From contig OY856188.1 of assembly GCA_963693315.1 (NCBI GenBank), forward strand, positions 269,943,114 through 270,007,113: DNA of 64,000 nucleotides, read 5' to 3'. A program made the position numbers and the translations under genes. Position 1 is the first letter of the stretch; every line of letters begins with the position of its first letter. The stretch comes from Diogma glabrata. Lineage: Eukaryota; Arthropoda; Insecta; Diptera; Cylindrotomidae. The notes beneath the pieces are model-generated. The model had not been told where the DNA came from. It saw only the letters and a program-made list of their open reading frames with translations, and searched no databases. Positions 55,260 to 64,000 of this stretch are shown here, in pieces.

Positions 55260-56787
55260 GCATAGAAAGCAATAAAAGCAATTTGTCTTTAAACTAAAAA
55301 TAAAAATATTTTACATAAACCAAAGTAAATGTCTTACAATATTTGTCTTTAAACTAAAAATAAAAATATTTTACATAATCCAAAGTAAATGTCTTACAAT
55401 ATTTGTCAGATGGCGGTAATTGCATTTTAAAAATAAAAGCAATTTTTTGTCTTTAAACTAAATATAAAAATATGTATTTTACATAAACCAAAGTAAATGT
55501 CTTACAATATTTGTCAGATGGCAGTAATTGCATTTTAAAAACTACAAAAGATGCAATCTTGTAAGCTTAAAGTAGACAGATTTTTAATTTTGTTGTCCAA
55601 TGTTTTAACTAAAAAGTTTCAATAAGTAAAATATTGAACAAACTTTAGATAATTTAAAACGATTTAAACCAAAGTAAATTATGTTTCAACTAAATAATAA
55701 AATATTTTTTAACATATTTGCTTTTTATTTTACAAATTTTCAAAATAAAAGCAAAGCAATTTTTTGACTTTAAACTAAAAATAAAAATATTTTACATCAA
55801 CCAAAGTAAAATGTCTTACAATATTTGTCAGATGGCGGTAATTGCATTTTAAAAATAAATGCAATTTTTTGTCTTTAAACTAAAAGTAAAAATATTTTAC
55901 ATCAACCAAAGTAAATGTCTTACAATATTTGTCAGATGGCGGTATGTGCATTTTAAAAATAAAAACAATTTTTTGTCTTTAAACTAAAAATAAAAATATT
56001 TTACATAAACCAAAGTAAATGTCTTACAATATTTGTCAGATGGCGGTAATTGCATTTTAAAAATAAAAGCAATTTTTTGTCTTTAAACTAAATATAAAAA
56101 TATGTATTTTACATAAACCAAAGTAAATGTCTTACAATATTTGTCAGATGGCAGTAATTGCATTTTAAAAACTACAAAAGATGCAATCTTGTAAGCTTAA
56201 AGTAGACAGATTTTTAATTTTGTTGTCCAATGTTTTAACTAAAAAGTTTCAATAAGTAAAACATTGAACAAACTTTAGATAATTTAAAACGATTTAAACC
56301 AAAGTAAATTATGTTTCAACTAAATAATAAAATATTTTTTAACGTATTTGCTTTTTATTTTACAAATTTTCAAAATAAAAGCAAAGCAATTTTTTGACTT
56401 TAAACTAAAAATAAAAATATTATACATCAACCAAAGTAAATGTCTTACAATATTTGTCAGATGGCGGTATGTGCATTTTAAAAATAAAAGCAATTTTTTG
56501 TCTTTAAACTAAAAATAAAAATATTTTACATAAACCAAAGTAAATGTCTTATAATATTTGTCAGATGGCGGTAATTGCATTTTAAAAATAAAAGCAATTT
56601 TTTGTCTTTAAACTAAATGTAAAAATATGTATTTTACATAAACCAAAGTAAATGTCTTACAATATTTGTCAGATGGCAGTAATTGCATTTTAAAAACTAC
56701 AAAAGATGCAATCTTGTAAGCTTAAAGTAGACAGATTTTTAATTTTGTTGTCCAATGTTTTAACTAAAAAGTTTCAATAAGTAAAAC
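55260..56787. repeat. Tandem satellite with higher-order structure
   Basis: The basic unit (~105-120 bp) runs AAATAAAAGCAATTTTTTG, TCTTTAAACTAAAAATAAAA, ACATAAACCAAAGTAAATGT, CTTACAATATTTGTCAGATG and GCGGTAATTGCATTTTAAAA. It occurs about ten times. Every few units a diverged ~270-bp block (ACTACAAAAGATGCAATCTT ... TAATTTAAAACGATTTAAAC) is inserted, at 55541, 56171 and 56696, giving higher-order periods of about 630 and 525 bp. The last block is cut at about 56787 by a non-LTR remnant. Confidence 0.85.
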
Positions 56788-57028
56788 ATTGAATGTCCGT
56801 GAAGTTGGGGTATTGTCCCTGTATGGTGTATTGTCGTCCCTGTATGGAGTATTGTCGTCAAGTTTGGGGCACTGCATCTGTTACTATCCTAGCTCTTTTG
56901 GACTCTGTTCAAAAGCGTGCTTTACGAATTGCTAGTGATCGAAATTTAACATTAAATCTTGATTCCCTAAAACATCGTCGCACTGTTGCTGATCTCGTTG
57001 TTTTTTATAAATATCGTCACCAGCAGTG
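56787..57028 (+). pseudogene. Non-LTR retrotransposon ORF2 C-terminal fragment, left half
   Basis: It encodes YCRQVWGTASVTILALLDSV, then QKRALRIASDRNLTLNLDSL and KHRRTVADLVVFYKYRHQQC. This matches the post-RT region of insect non-LTR elements (xWGxAxxxxLxLLDSVQRRAxRLI ... LDSLxHRRxVAxLxxFYRYxxGxCS). It starts abruptly at the satellite junction (5' truncation) and is interrupted at codon CSD by the hAT-like element at 57037. A 21-bp tandem duplication (CCCTGTATGGWGTATTGTCGT) near 56817-56860 shifts the early frame. The reading continues at 60486. Confidence 0.75.
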
Positions 57029-57294
57029 CTCGGATGCAAAGCCGTCTTATCCAATAGGCACCATAGGCACTGTGCCTAGGGCCTACGAACTTTAAGGGGG
57101 CCTACGAAGAAAAAATAAAATACATACATATGTATACAAAGAAAAAAAATAATCTTATTTCAATATTGTTATTAATTTTTAATTTAAAACACGAATTAAA
57201 CAAAACTTTTATTTAAACAATAACTATTTCACTTAAAAAAAACATAATAAGTAATAATGGCGTTTTGTTTGTTTACTAATTTTGAGAGATATAT

Positions 57295-58165
57295 AATAGC
57301 TATTTATGTATTAAGGGCGTAAAGTTAGTCATTTTTGTTTGAGAGTGAAATTGGCAACAAACACTCGAAAGCAAAAAAGATACTTTATGCCCGAATTACA
57401 TACCAGATTTTTGGTACGAGTAAGGTTCTGTATTATTTGCATAAATTAAAATACATATATTTACACAAAATAGTAAAATATTTTTTGAGAAAATTGTTTA
57501 ATCCAAGTAGTTTTGCTTTTCATATTTATTTTTCTAAATTTCTATGTATGTATATCTTTGTTTTTTTGGAAATGGGCAGGCATAATGTATTTTTATTTAC
57601 ATTCATATGTTTGGACAATTTTCTAATTTGAAAATAGGCATAAAGTATATTTTGGTCTTTTGAGTTCGTTGGATGTTGTCAAAAATATTTATGCTTTAGG
57701 GCGTAAAATAGTAATTTTAGGTATTGTTATTTCAATATTAGGCATTGTTATTTCAAAAAGAAAAAAGGTCTGCTTGACGCACAATTTTTGAATCGTAAAA
57801 GTGCATTTTACGGTTTACTGAGTAAGTCGAGTAAACCATAAAATGCACTTTTGGGATTCAAAAATTGTTCGTAAAGCAGGGCTTTTTTTCTATTGAAATA
57901 ACAATGCCTAAAGTTATTATTTCGAAAAACTACGTGAATAAAATAATTTTCTAAAAAAATGTTTTACTATTTTGTGTAAATATATGCATTTTTATTTATG
58001 CAAATAGTACAGAATCTTACTCGTCTTCTTGTATGCAATTCAGGAATAAAGTATCTTTTTTGCTTTCGAGTGATTGTTTCTCTCGAATTCGAATTGTTTC
58101 TCAACAATTTCACCCTCAAGCGGAAAAGACATACTTTATGCCCTTAATACATAAATAGCTATTGT
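57295..58165. repeat. Foldback inside the hAT-like element
   Basis: AATAGCTATTTATGTATTAAGGGCGTAAAGT (from about 57296), ACTCGAAAGCAAAAAAGATA and TTACACAAAATAGTAAAA return as reverse complement at 57960-58165. The centre holds a tighter palindrome at about 57730-57920 with AAGTGCATTTTACGGTTTAC and GTAAACCATAAAATGCACTT. Confidence 0.75.
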
Positions 58166-58429
58166 GTTTTATTGTATTTTTGCTTTGCTCTAGCTAAAAA
58201 TCTAGATTCAAAAAAATCTTTTAGGACAAAAGAGATCACTTTTTTGGCCAAAGAGAACACGTAATGTCCAAAAACAATTGATCTAAGAGCGAAAAGGGGC
58301 GTGTCAGAGCAATTTTTTGCAAAAAGAATTCGACATAAATACAAATTAGAAAATAAAACCTTGATTGATGAAAGTTTGATAATTCACACGCTTAGATCTG
58401 TTTGAATAATGCACATAAATATTCATATA

Positions 58430-60300
58430 AGGGGGGGATTCTTTTACAAATCGAACTGATTTGGACAAAATCTGACCGACACATTTTTGATTTGGCTGAT
58501 AATTTTTAGAGGTTTTATTTTTTAATATCAAAAAAAAAGATATATGTGTTCGAGAATTTTTTTGGAAACACAGCGGTTCCAAATTTCAAGAATCTCGTAA
58601 TTTTTGGCTTCAAGACTTATTTTCAAAAATTTATAACTTCGGTTCTATTAAAGATAGAAACTTATGTTTTGTTTTACTTTAAAGTTAGAAAATGCTTTTT
58701 TTTTTTTAAAATAAATTCAAAAAAATTATTAACAAATTCCTATAAACAAAAAAAATGTTAAAATCGATTTTTAGTCACTGCCCCACCCCACCTGGGAAAT
58801 GTGTTTTAAACATGACCATCGTATCCAGCGTTTAATTTTCTATAAAAAACGTATAATAAACGTAATAAATGGAGAAATGATTTTTACTGTTAGAAATAAA
58901 TTAATTTATCGAGCGCGGGTCGACAAAAAATTCTATAAATGGGTCATTCTTTTACATACCGAATAGATTGGGACAAAATCTGACCAACACATTTTTGATT
59001 TAGCTGATAATATTTTTAGGGATTCTATATCGATTCTATCTATAATACTTGTTCCAGGATTGTTTGTTTCTTTTTTTTGGAAATTATAACGGTTTTAAAT
59101 TTCAAGGATTTCGTGATTTTTGGCTGGAAGACTTATTTTCAATAATTCATAACTTCGGTTCTTTTAAAGATAGAAACTTCCATTTTGTTTTATTTTCAAG
59201 CTAAAAGATGCTTTTAAAAAAAATAATTCAAAAAAAATTATTAACAAATTCTGATTGTCATAAACAAATAAAATGTTAAAGTCTATTTTTAATTATTGGC
59301 CAATAAAAATAAAGTGTGTTTAGTATAACTATCGTGTTCTACGTTTAATTTTCTATAAAAAACGTATTTTTAACTAATGGATAAATGATTTTTACTGTAC
59401 GAAATAAATAAATTTATTCGAGCGCGGGACTACAAAACAATTCGTAAATCTTTGTCTTGACTATGTCTTTGGACTATGACTAAAAATCGATTTTAACATT
59501 TTATTTGTTTACAACAATAGGAATTTGTTACTAATTTTTAAAGATAACAGTTTTCTTTTAAAAGTTCAAATAAAACAGAAAAAGAGTTTTTATCTTTCCC
59601 AGAACCGAAATTATGAATCTTTGAAAATAAGTCTTCAAGCCAAAAATCACGAAATTCTCGTAATTTAGATCCGCTCTATTTTTCTAACACGTATATCTTT
59701 TAACCGAGAACCCAGAGAACCCGTAAAAAAATTTCATCTAAATCAAAAATGAGTTTGTCAGATTTTGTCCCAATCTGTTCGGTGTGTAAAAGAATGACCC
59801 ATGTATGGAATTTCTCGTCGTCCCGCGCTTGATAAATTAATTTATTTTTAACAGTAAAAATCATTCCTCTATTAATAAAAACTACGGTTTTTGTTAAAAA
59901 TTGAACGTAGAATACGATGGTCATACTAAAAACTCATTACGTGGGTAATGACTAAAAATCGGTTTTAACATTTTATTTGTTTTTTAACAATAGGAATTTG
60001 TTAATAATTTTTATTGATTTATTTTTTTTTTAAATAAGCATCCTTTTACTTTAAAACAAAATAAAACAAAAGTTTCTATCTTTGATAGAACCGAAGTAAT
60101 GAATTTTTGAAAATAAGTCTTCAAGCAAAAATTACGAAATTCTCGAATTTTAAAAGTTAAAATCGCTCTAATTTCCAAAAAATAAAAAAAACTGGAACAC
60201 GTATTTTTTTTGTCAATATAAAACACCTAAAAATTTCAGCCAAATCCAAAAAGTGTTGGCCAGAAAGGTGTTCGGTTTGTAAAAGAATGACCCATATTAA
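58430..60300. repeat. ~500-bp satellite: two direct then two inverted copies
   Basis: The unit carries ATTCTTTTACA, GGACAAAATCTGACC, CTTCAAGACTTATTTTCAA, AACTTCGGTTCT and a GAGCGCGGG word. It is read left to right at about 58437-58950 and 58946-59450, then in reverse complement at about 59460-59800 and 59940-60292 (e.g. AAAAGAATGACCCAT at 59788 and 60281). The pattern is a large palindrome centred near 59465. The short frames inside it are not genes. Confidence 0.75.
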
Positions 60301-60485
60301 TAAAATAACACAAATTATGCAAACTTAAATATAACGGTGCTATGCACAATCTACTATGCCAAGACAATTGAAAATCCAAATTACACTGTTCAGAAAATAA
60401 ATCTGGTGTACTAATTTCGTTTTCATAATATATATTGTAATGTGCCTAGGGCCTACGAAAGGTTTAAGACGGCCCTGCTCGGATG

Positions 60486-60814
60486 AAATCAGGTCCATAA
60501 TGCCTCAGGCGTATGTTTTTCCCCGTTTGACTCATCAATCGGATTGTGCAAGCAGCCGGACTGTCGAGATTACTCACTGTCATAGTAATAAAATGCAAAG
60601 GGATTTCTTTGTGCGTACATCGTACAAATGGAATGCTGTGCCCGAATCAATAGTCTCGAGTGCCTTCAATCCACAAAGATTAAAAAAAAGCGTCCACCAA
60701 TACCTCAAGACGCATGTTGTTGTGGGACCTAGGTCTAAAAAGGTATCTATGTGTTGTTGTGACACATTTTGTAATTTCTACTACACAACACTTTTTATTA
60801 AAAAAAAAAAATAG
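60486..60814 (+). pseudogene. Non-LTR retrotransposon ORF2 fragment, right half, with 3' end and poly-A
   Basis: It continues the reading broken at 57028: CSDEIRSIMPQAYVFPRLTH, then MQRDFFVRTSYKWNAVPESI and NPQRLKKSVHQYL. The pattern SxxxRTxxxWNxLPxxxxxxxNxxxFKxxVxxxL is the typical extreme C-terminus of these ORF2 proteins. It is followed by TGTGTTGTTGTGACACATT (about 60750) and an A-run at 60801-60811 that is likely the 3' tail. A related 3' end recurs at 62915-63028. Confidence 0.75.
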
Positions 60815-61020
60815 ATTTAAAAGAAGCTCGCAATAATTGTACAATTTTGAATCAAATGAAAAATTTACGCACGTTTATGGGTAGACATAACTCTTTCTCT
60901 CTGAGACAAATAAAGGAAAACAAACAAATAAACAAAAAACGATTCGACATAAGAGGAGTCATAAATTCGTGAATCATAAATTTTAAATCCCGGGATGCCC
61001 GGGATCTAAAAAATCGTATA
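60815..61020. other. Short unassigned segment
   Basis: It includes a small palindromic CCCGGGATGCCCGGG word at about 60989. No gene. Confidence 0.35.
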
Positions 61021-61029
61021 GAAAAACCA

Positions 61030-61245
61030 TCCTTTTTTTTATGCTGCACGATCTGCTGTCGTTTAAAAATTCACTCTCTGAACAGTTACAAAGCAAAGAT
61101 ATATTAATTTCTAGCACAAGCGCTTTAATTAAAACAACTTTCTTGATGCTTAAACAATGCAGAGATGATATACTAAATTTAAAATTATTTTTAACCAATG
61201 AAGGGATTTTGCAGAACTTTGCGGCATTCGCTTCGATGAAACAAC
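61030..61245 (+). pseudogene. Possible hAT (ZMYM1-like) transposase fragment
   Basis: The frame from 61041 reads LSFKNSLSEQLQSKDILISS, then LIKTTFLMLKQCRDDILN. It resembles the region L..fs..LQskdldi..A..lv..t...L...Rdd of ZMYM1-like hAT transposases. It runs at its right end into the GCACAAC satellite. Short and unsearched, hence tentative. Confidence 0.4.
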
Positions 61246-61257
61246 ACCGGAGATATG

Positions 61258-62350
61258 GAAAACAACACAAAGCAGCACAACTTTAGCACAATTCAGCACA
61301 AGTTTTGTATTTTCGTTTTTCTAAAATGGCGGAGCCAACTGGGGTGGACCAAAAACATATTATGCCTGCAAATTTTTTTCAATTGGGCCGAACGAGATAC
61401 GAAGAGCAGCACAACAAAGCACAACTTTAGCACAATGCAGAACAAGTTTTTTTTTTAGTTTTTTCAAATTGGCGGGACTAACGTCCACCTCCAAAAACAT
61501 AATTTGTATGAAAAATTTGTTTCCGTTAGGGCCAAAGAGATATGGAAAACAGCACAAAACAGCACAAACCTAGCACAATTCAGAGCATGCTTTGTTTTTT
61601 CATTTTTCCAAAATGGCGGGGCTAACTTCCACCCCAAAATCTTAAAATGTCTGTCAAGATTTTTTCATTGGGGCGAATAAGATACGAAGAGCAGCACAAC
61701 ATAGCACAGCTTTAGCACTGGTTTTGTGTTTTCGTTTTTCCAAAATGGCGGGGCCAACTTCCGCCCCAAAAACTTATTATAGCTGCTAAATTTTTTCAAT
61801 TGGGACGAACGAGATACGAAGAGCAGTACAACTTTAGCACAATGCAGAACAAGTTTTGTTTTTTGGTTTTTCCAAGATGGCGGGGCTAACTTCCACCCCC
61901 AAAAACTTAATTTGTATGAAAAATTTGTTTCCGTTGGGGTCAACGAGATATGGAAAACAGCACAAACCTAGCACAATTCAGAGCATGCTTTGTTTTTTCG
62001 TTTCTCCAATATGGCGGGGCTAACTTCCACCCAAAAATCTTAAAATGTCTGCCAATTTTTTTTCATTGGGACGCATAAGACACGAAGAAGAGCACAAAAT
62101 AGCACAACTTTAGCACAATTCAGCACAAGTTTTGTGTTTTCGTTTTTCCAAGATGGCGGAGCCAACTTCCACCCCAAAAACTTATTATGGCTGCCAAATT
62201 TTTTCAATAGGGACAAACGAGATACGAAGAGCAGCACAAAATAGCACAACTTTAGCACAATTCAGCACAAGTTTTGTGTTTTCGTTTTTCCAAAATGGCG
62301 GGGCCAACTTCCACCCCAAAAACTTATTATGGCTGCCGAATTTTTTCAAT
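61258..62350. repeat. GCACAAC satellite, three-monomer higher-order repeat
   Basis: Eight ~130-145-bp monomers each contain AGCACAAC, TTTAGCACAATTCAGCACAA, a T-rich run and CCAAAATGGCGGGGC (61322, 61466, 61608, 61740, 61870, 62007, 62149, 62290). The second half of the monomer comes in three versions: A (CTTATTATGGCTGCCAAATT), B (CTTAATTTGTATGAAAAATT) and C (CTTAAAATGTCTGCCAA). The order is A-B-C-A-B-C-A-A, so the higher-order unit is about 415 bp. Overlapping frames on both strands, including the W-K-L-A-P-P-x-W-K-N motif on the - strand, come from the repeat. Confidence 0.85.
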
Positions 62351-62384
62351 TACGCATGGAGGGATCAGTTTTTATTAATTTGTT

Positions 62385-62835
62385 AATTTTTTTCTATTTT
62401 TTGATCCACGGGTGTGACAACCACGCGTACTCCAGTCCCTGTTATTGGCACATGAGTTAACGTGAGATATCACATACCACTGGCAATAGCAGTGAAATAT
62501 CACTAGCCAAGGTGATATCTAAGGGGTGCTGGCGGATGAACTGTATTCAGTCAACGGTAGCACTCTCAATCTTAGCTAATGAGTATTCCTTGATGCTGGA
62601 ACGCTGTAGCTTGCTCGAAGAAACGAGCTTTCATATAACTATATATCTGAGCTTTAATCATTGAAAAATATACTGCGTCCCATAATCAAGGATTATGCCA
62701 TTAGCTGGACTATTGGCGAACCAATTTTAGTTTTGTTCCTGCAAATTTTTAAAACAAATTTGCTTTTTATCTCTTATTTTATTTTTATTTTCCCTATCCT
62801 ATCACGAAATATTGGCCTATGTCATATTTTATATG
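62385..62835. repeat. Dispersed repeat, copy 2 (first at 20690-21030)
   Basis: It interrupts the satellite. GATCCACGGGTGTGACAA (62400), ATATCACTAGCCAAGG, GCTCGAAGAAACGAGC and TTTATCTCTTATTTTATTTT follow in the same order and orientation as at 20690. This copy has an extra ~70 bp (ATCTAAGGGGTGCTGG ... GGTAGCACTCTC). No ORF. Boundaries are approximate. Confidence 0.7.
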
Positions 62836-62914
62836 TGATAGGATTTATAGCTTAGTTGTCCATTATTTAACAAAAAAAATTAAAAAAAAAAACAGATTTG
62901 CGTCCATTAACATC

Positions 62915-63028
62915 CTTAAAACGCATGTTGTTGTGGGACCTTGGTCTTAAAAGGTTTTTATGTGTTGTTGTGACACATATTGTAATGCCTACTACACATC
63001 ACATTTTATTAAAAAAAAAAAAAAAATT
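62915..63028 (+). mobile_element. 5'-truncated 3' end of the non-LTR family seen at 60486-60814
   Basis: AACGCATGTTGTTGTGGGAC, AAGGTTTTTATGTGTTGTTG and TGACACATATTGTAATGCCT parallel 60709-60780 and are followed by a run of about 17 A (63011-63027). A very short copy with a poly-A tail is the normal outcome of target-primed reverse transcription. Confidence 0.75.
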
Positions 63029-63029
63029 A

Positions 63030-64000
63030 AGACGAACGAGATACTAAGAGCAGCACAACATAGCACAACTTTAGCATAATGCAGAACAAGTTTTGTTTTT
63101 TAGTGTTTCCAAAATGGCGGGGCTAACTTCCACCCCCAAAAACTTTATTTGTATGAAAAAAATTTTTCCGTTGGGGCCAACGAGATATGGAAAATAGCAC
63201 AAAACAGCACAAACCTAGCACAATTCAGAGCGTGCTTTGTTTTTTAATTTTTCCAAAATGGTGGGGCTAACTTTCACCCTAAAAACGTAAAATCTGTGCC
63301 AAATTTTTTCCTTTGGGGCCAATGAGAAACGAAAAGCAGCACAACATAGCACAACTTTAGCACAATTCAGCACAAGTTGTTTTTTTTCAGTTTTCCAAAA
63401 TGGCGGGGCCAACTTCCACCCCCAAAAACCTAATTTGTATGAAAAAAATTTATAGTGATATGGAAAACAGCGAACGAGATATGGAAAACAGCACAAAATA
63501 GCACAAATCTAGCACAATTCAGCACAAGCTTTGTTTTTTCGTTTTTCCAAAATCGCGGGGCTAACTTCCACCTCAAAAACTTAAAATCTGTGCCAAATTT
63601 TTTCCATTGGGGCCAATGAGAAACGAAAAGCAGCACAACTTTAGCACAATTCAGCACAAGTTTTGCTTTTTCGATTTTCCAAAATGGAGGGGCCAACTTC
63701 CACCCCCAAAAACGTTATTTGGCTACTTCAATTTTTCCATTGGGGCAATCGAGATATGCAAAGCAGCACAACATAGCACAACTTTAGCACAATTCAGCAC
63801 AAGTTGTTTTTTTTCATTTTTCCAAAATGGCGGGGCTAACTTCCACCCCCAAAAACCTAATTTGTATGAAAAAAAAATTATTGTTGCGGCGAACGAGATA
63901 TGGAAAACAGCACAAAACAGCACAAATCTAGCACAATTCAGCACAAGCTTTGTTTTTTTGTTTTTCCAAAATGGCGGGGCTAGCTTTGCATTAATTTATG
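63030..64000. repeat. GCACAAC satellite, continued to the window edge
   Basis: Monomers with CCAAAATGGCGGGGC at 63110, 63256, 63398, 63549, 63678, 63822 and 63969 follow the order B-C-B-C-A'-B. The strict A-B-C order seen left of the interruption is broken here. The array continues past position 64000 or ends just there. Confidence 0.85.

Larger units (their letters stand above)
57037..60477. mobile_element. 3.44-kb non-autonomous hAT-like element
   Basis: The left end CAAAGCCGTCTTA (57037) and right end (reverse complement CAGGGCCGTCTTA, ending 60477) are flanked by a perfect 8-bp target duplication, CTCGGATG, at 57029-57036 and 60478-60485. Removal of the element plus one duplication restores a continuous non-LTR coding sequence. 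An 18-bp word, GTGCCTAGGGCCTACGAA, occurs near each end in direct orientation (about 57070 and 60442). There is no transposase frame. The interior is two palindromic repeat systems (57295-58165 and 58430-60300). The 8-bp duplication and CA(A/G)RGCC ends point to hAT. Confidence 0.85.

Noticed and set aside
61360..63944. Several - strand frames with the recurring phrase KLAPPFWKNEKT / LVLNCAKVVL
   Set aside because: They recur once per satellite monomer in different frames with no common start or stop, so they are repeat translations.

Overview
The window is AT-rich eukaryotic DNA, most likely from an insect. The evidence is short spliced genes (introns of 61-76 bp with GT-AG ends), TATA boxes at insect-like spacing, and insect-type mobile elements: LOA/Jockey-like non-LTR elements, mariner, hAT, Helitron-like and Ty3/gypsy. 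A nematoceran fly would fit, but the species cannot be fixed from the sequence. No bacterial gene organisation, CRISPR array, tRNA or rRNA gene was recognised.

Host genes are few. The clearest are three small two-exon paralogues of a single-domain SCP2 (sterol carrier protein 2-like) lipid-binding protein: A at 19437-19836 (-), B at 28412-28796 (+) and C at 34602-34990 (-). All three share the same phase-1 intron position and a TATA box 88-97 bp upstream of the ATG. A first coding exon of an unrecognised gene (3389-3840, -) ends in a good splice donor, and the rest of that gene must lie left of the window. A possible 35-bp exon whose last three bases are ATG lies at 50709-50743.

Most of the rest is mobile or repetitive DNA. 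Region by region: 1-1676, ~300-bp tandem repeats, a foldback and a Helitron-like 3' terminus; 1712-2622, a hAT transposase pseudogene interrupted by a MITE-like repeat; 5352-5805, a 9-bp minisatellite; 6850-11210, a decayed LOA/Jockey-like non-LTR element with ORF1 and ORF2 remnants; 11440-13400, a long inverted-repeat element; 17146-18640, TTAGAG/TTGGAG hexamer arrays; 20690-25015, a dispersed repeat, a 2.6-kb foldback and tandem 'GCACAAC' satellite; 25240-25665, a dead mariner; 27334-27507, (AT)n; 32050-33170, a T-rich tract; 36900-40214, decayed gypsy pol, a MITE-like repeat and a non-LTR tail.

The best preserved mobile element is an 8.68-kb Ty3/gypsy retrotransposon (40652-49327, -). It has near-identical LTRs, a 4-bp target duplication, a tRNA-Lys-type primer binding site, and intact gag and pol in overlapping frames. 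It sits inside a decayed hAT element (40423-50377) that has its own perfect 8-bp target duplication. A second nest lies at 56787-60814, where a non-LTR remnant is split by a 3.44-kb non-autonomous hAT-like element (8-bp target duplication) carrying palindromic satellite arrays.

From 61258 to the right edge, a ~140-bp satellite is arranged as a three-monomer higher-order repeat, interrupted by a dispersed repeat and a 3' non-LTR fragment. No new multi-gene system was found. The noteworthy content is the nested transposon history, the satellite architecture and the SCP2 cluster.
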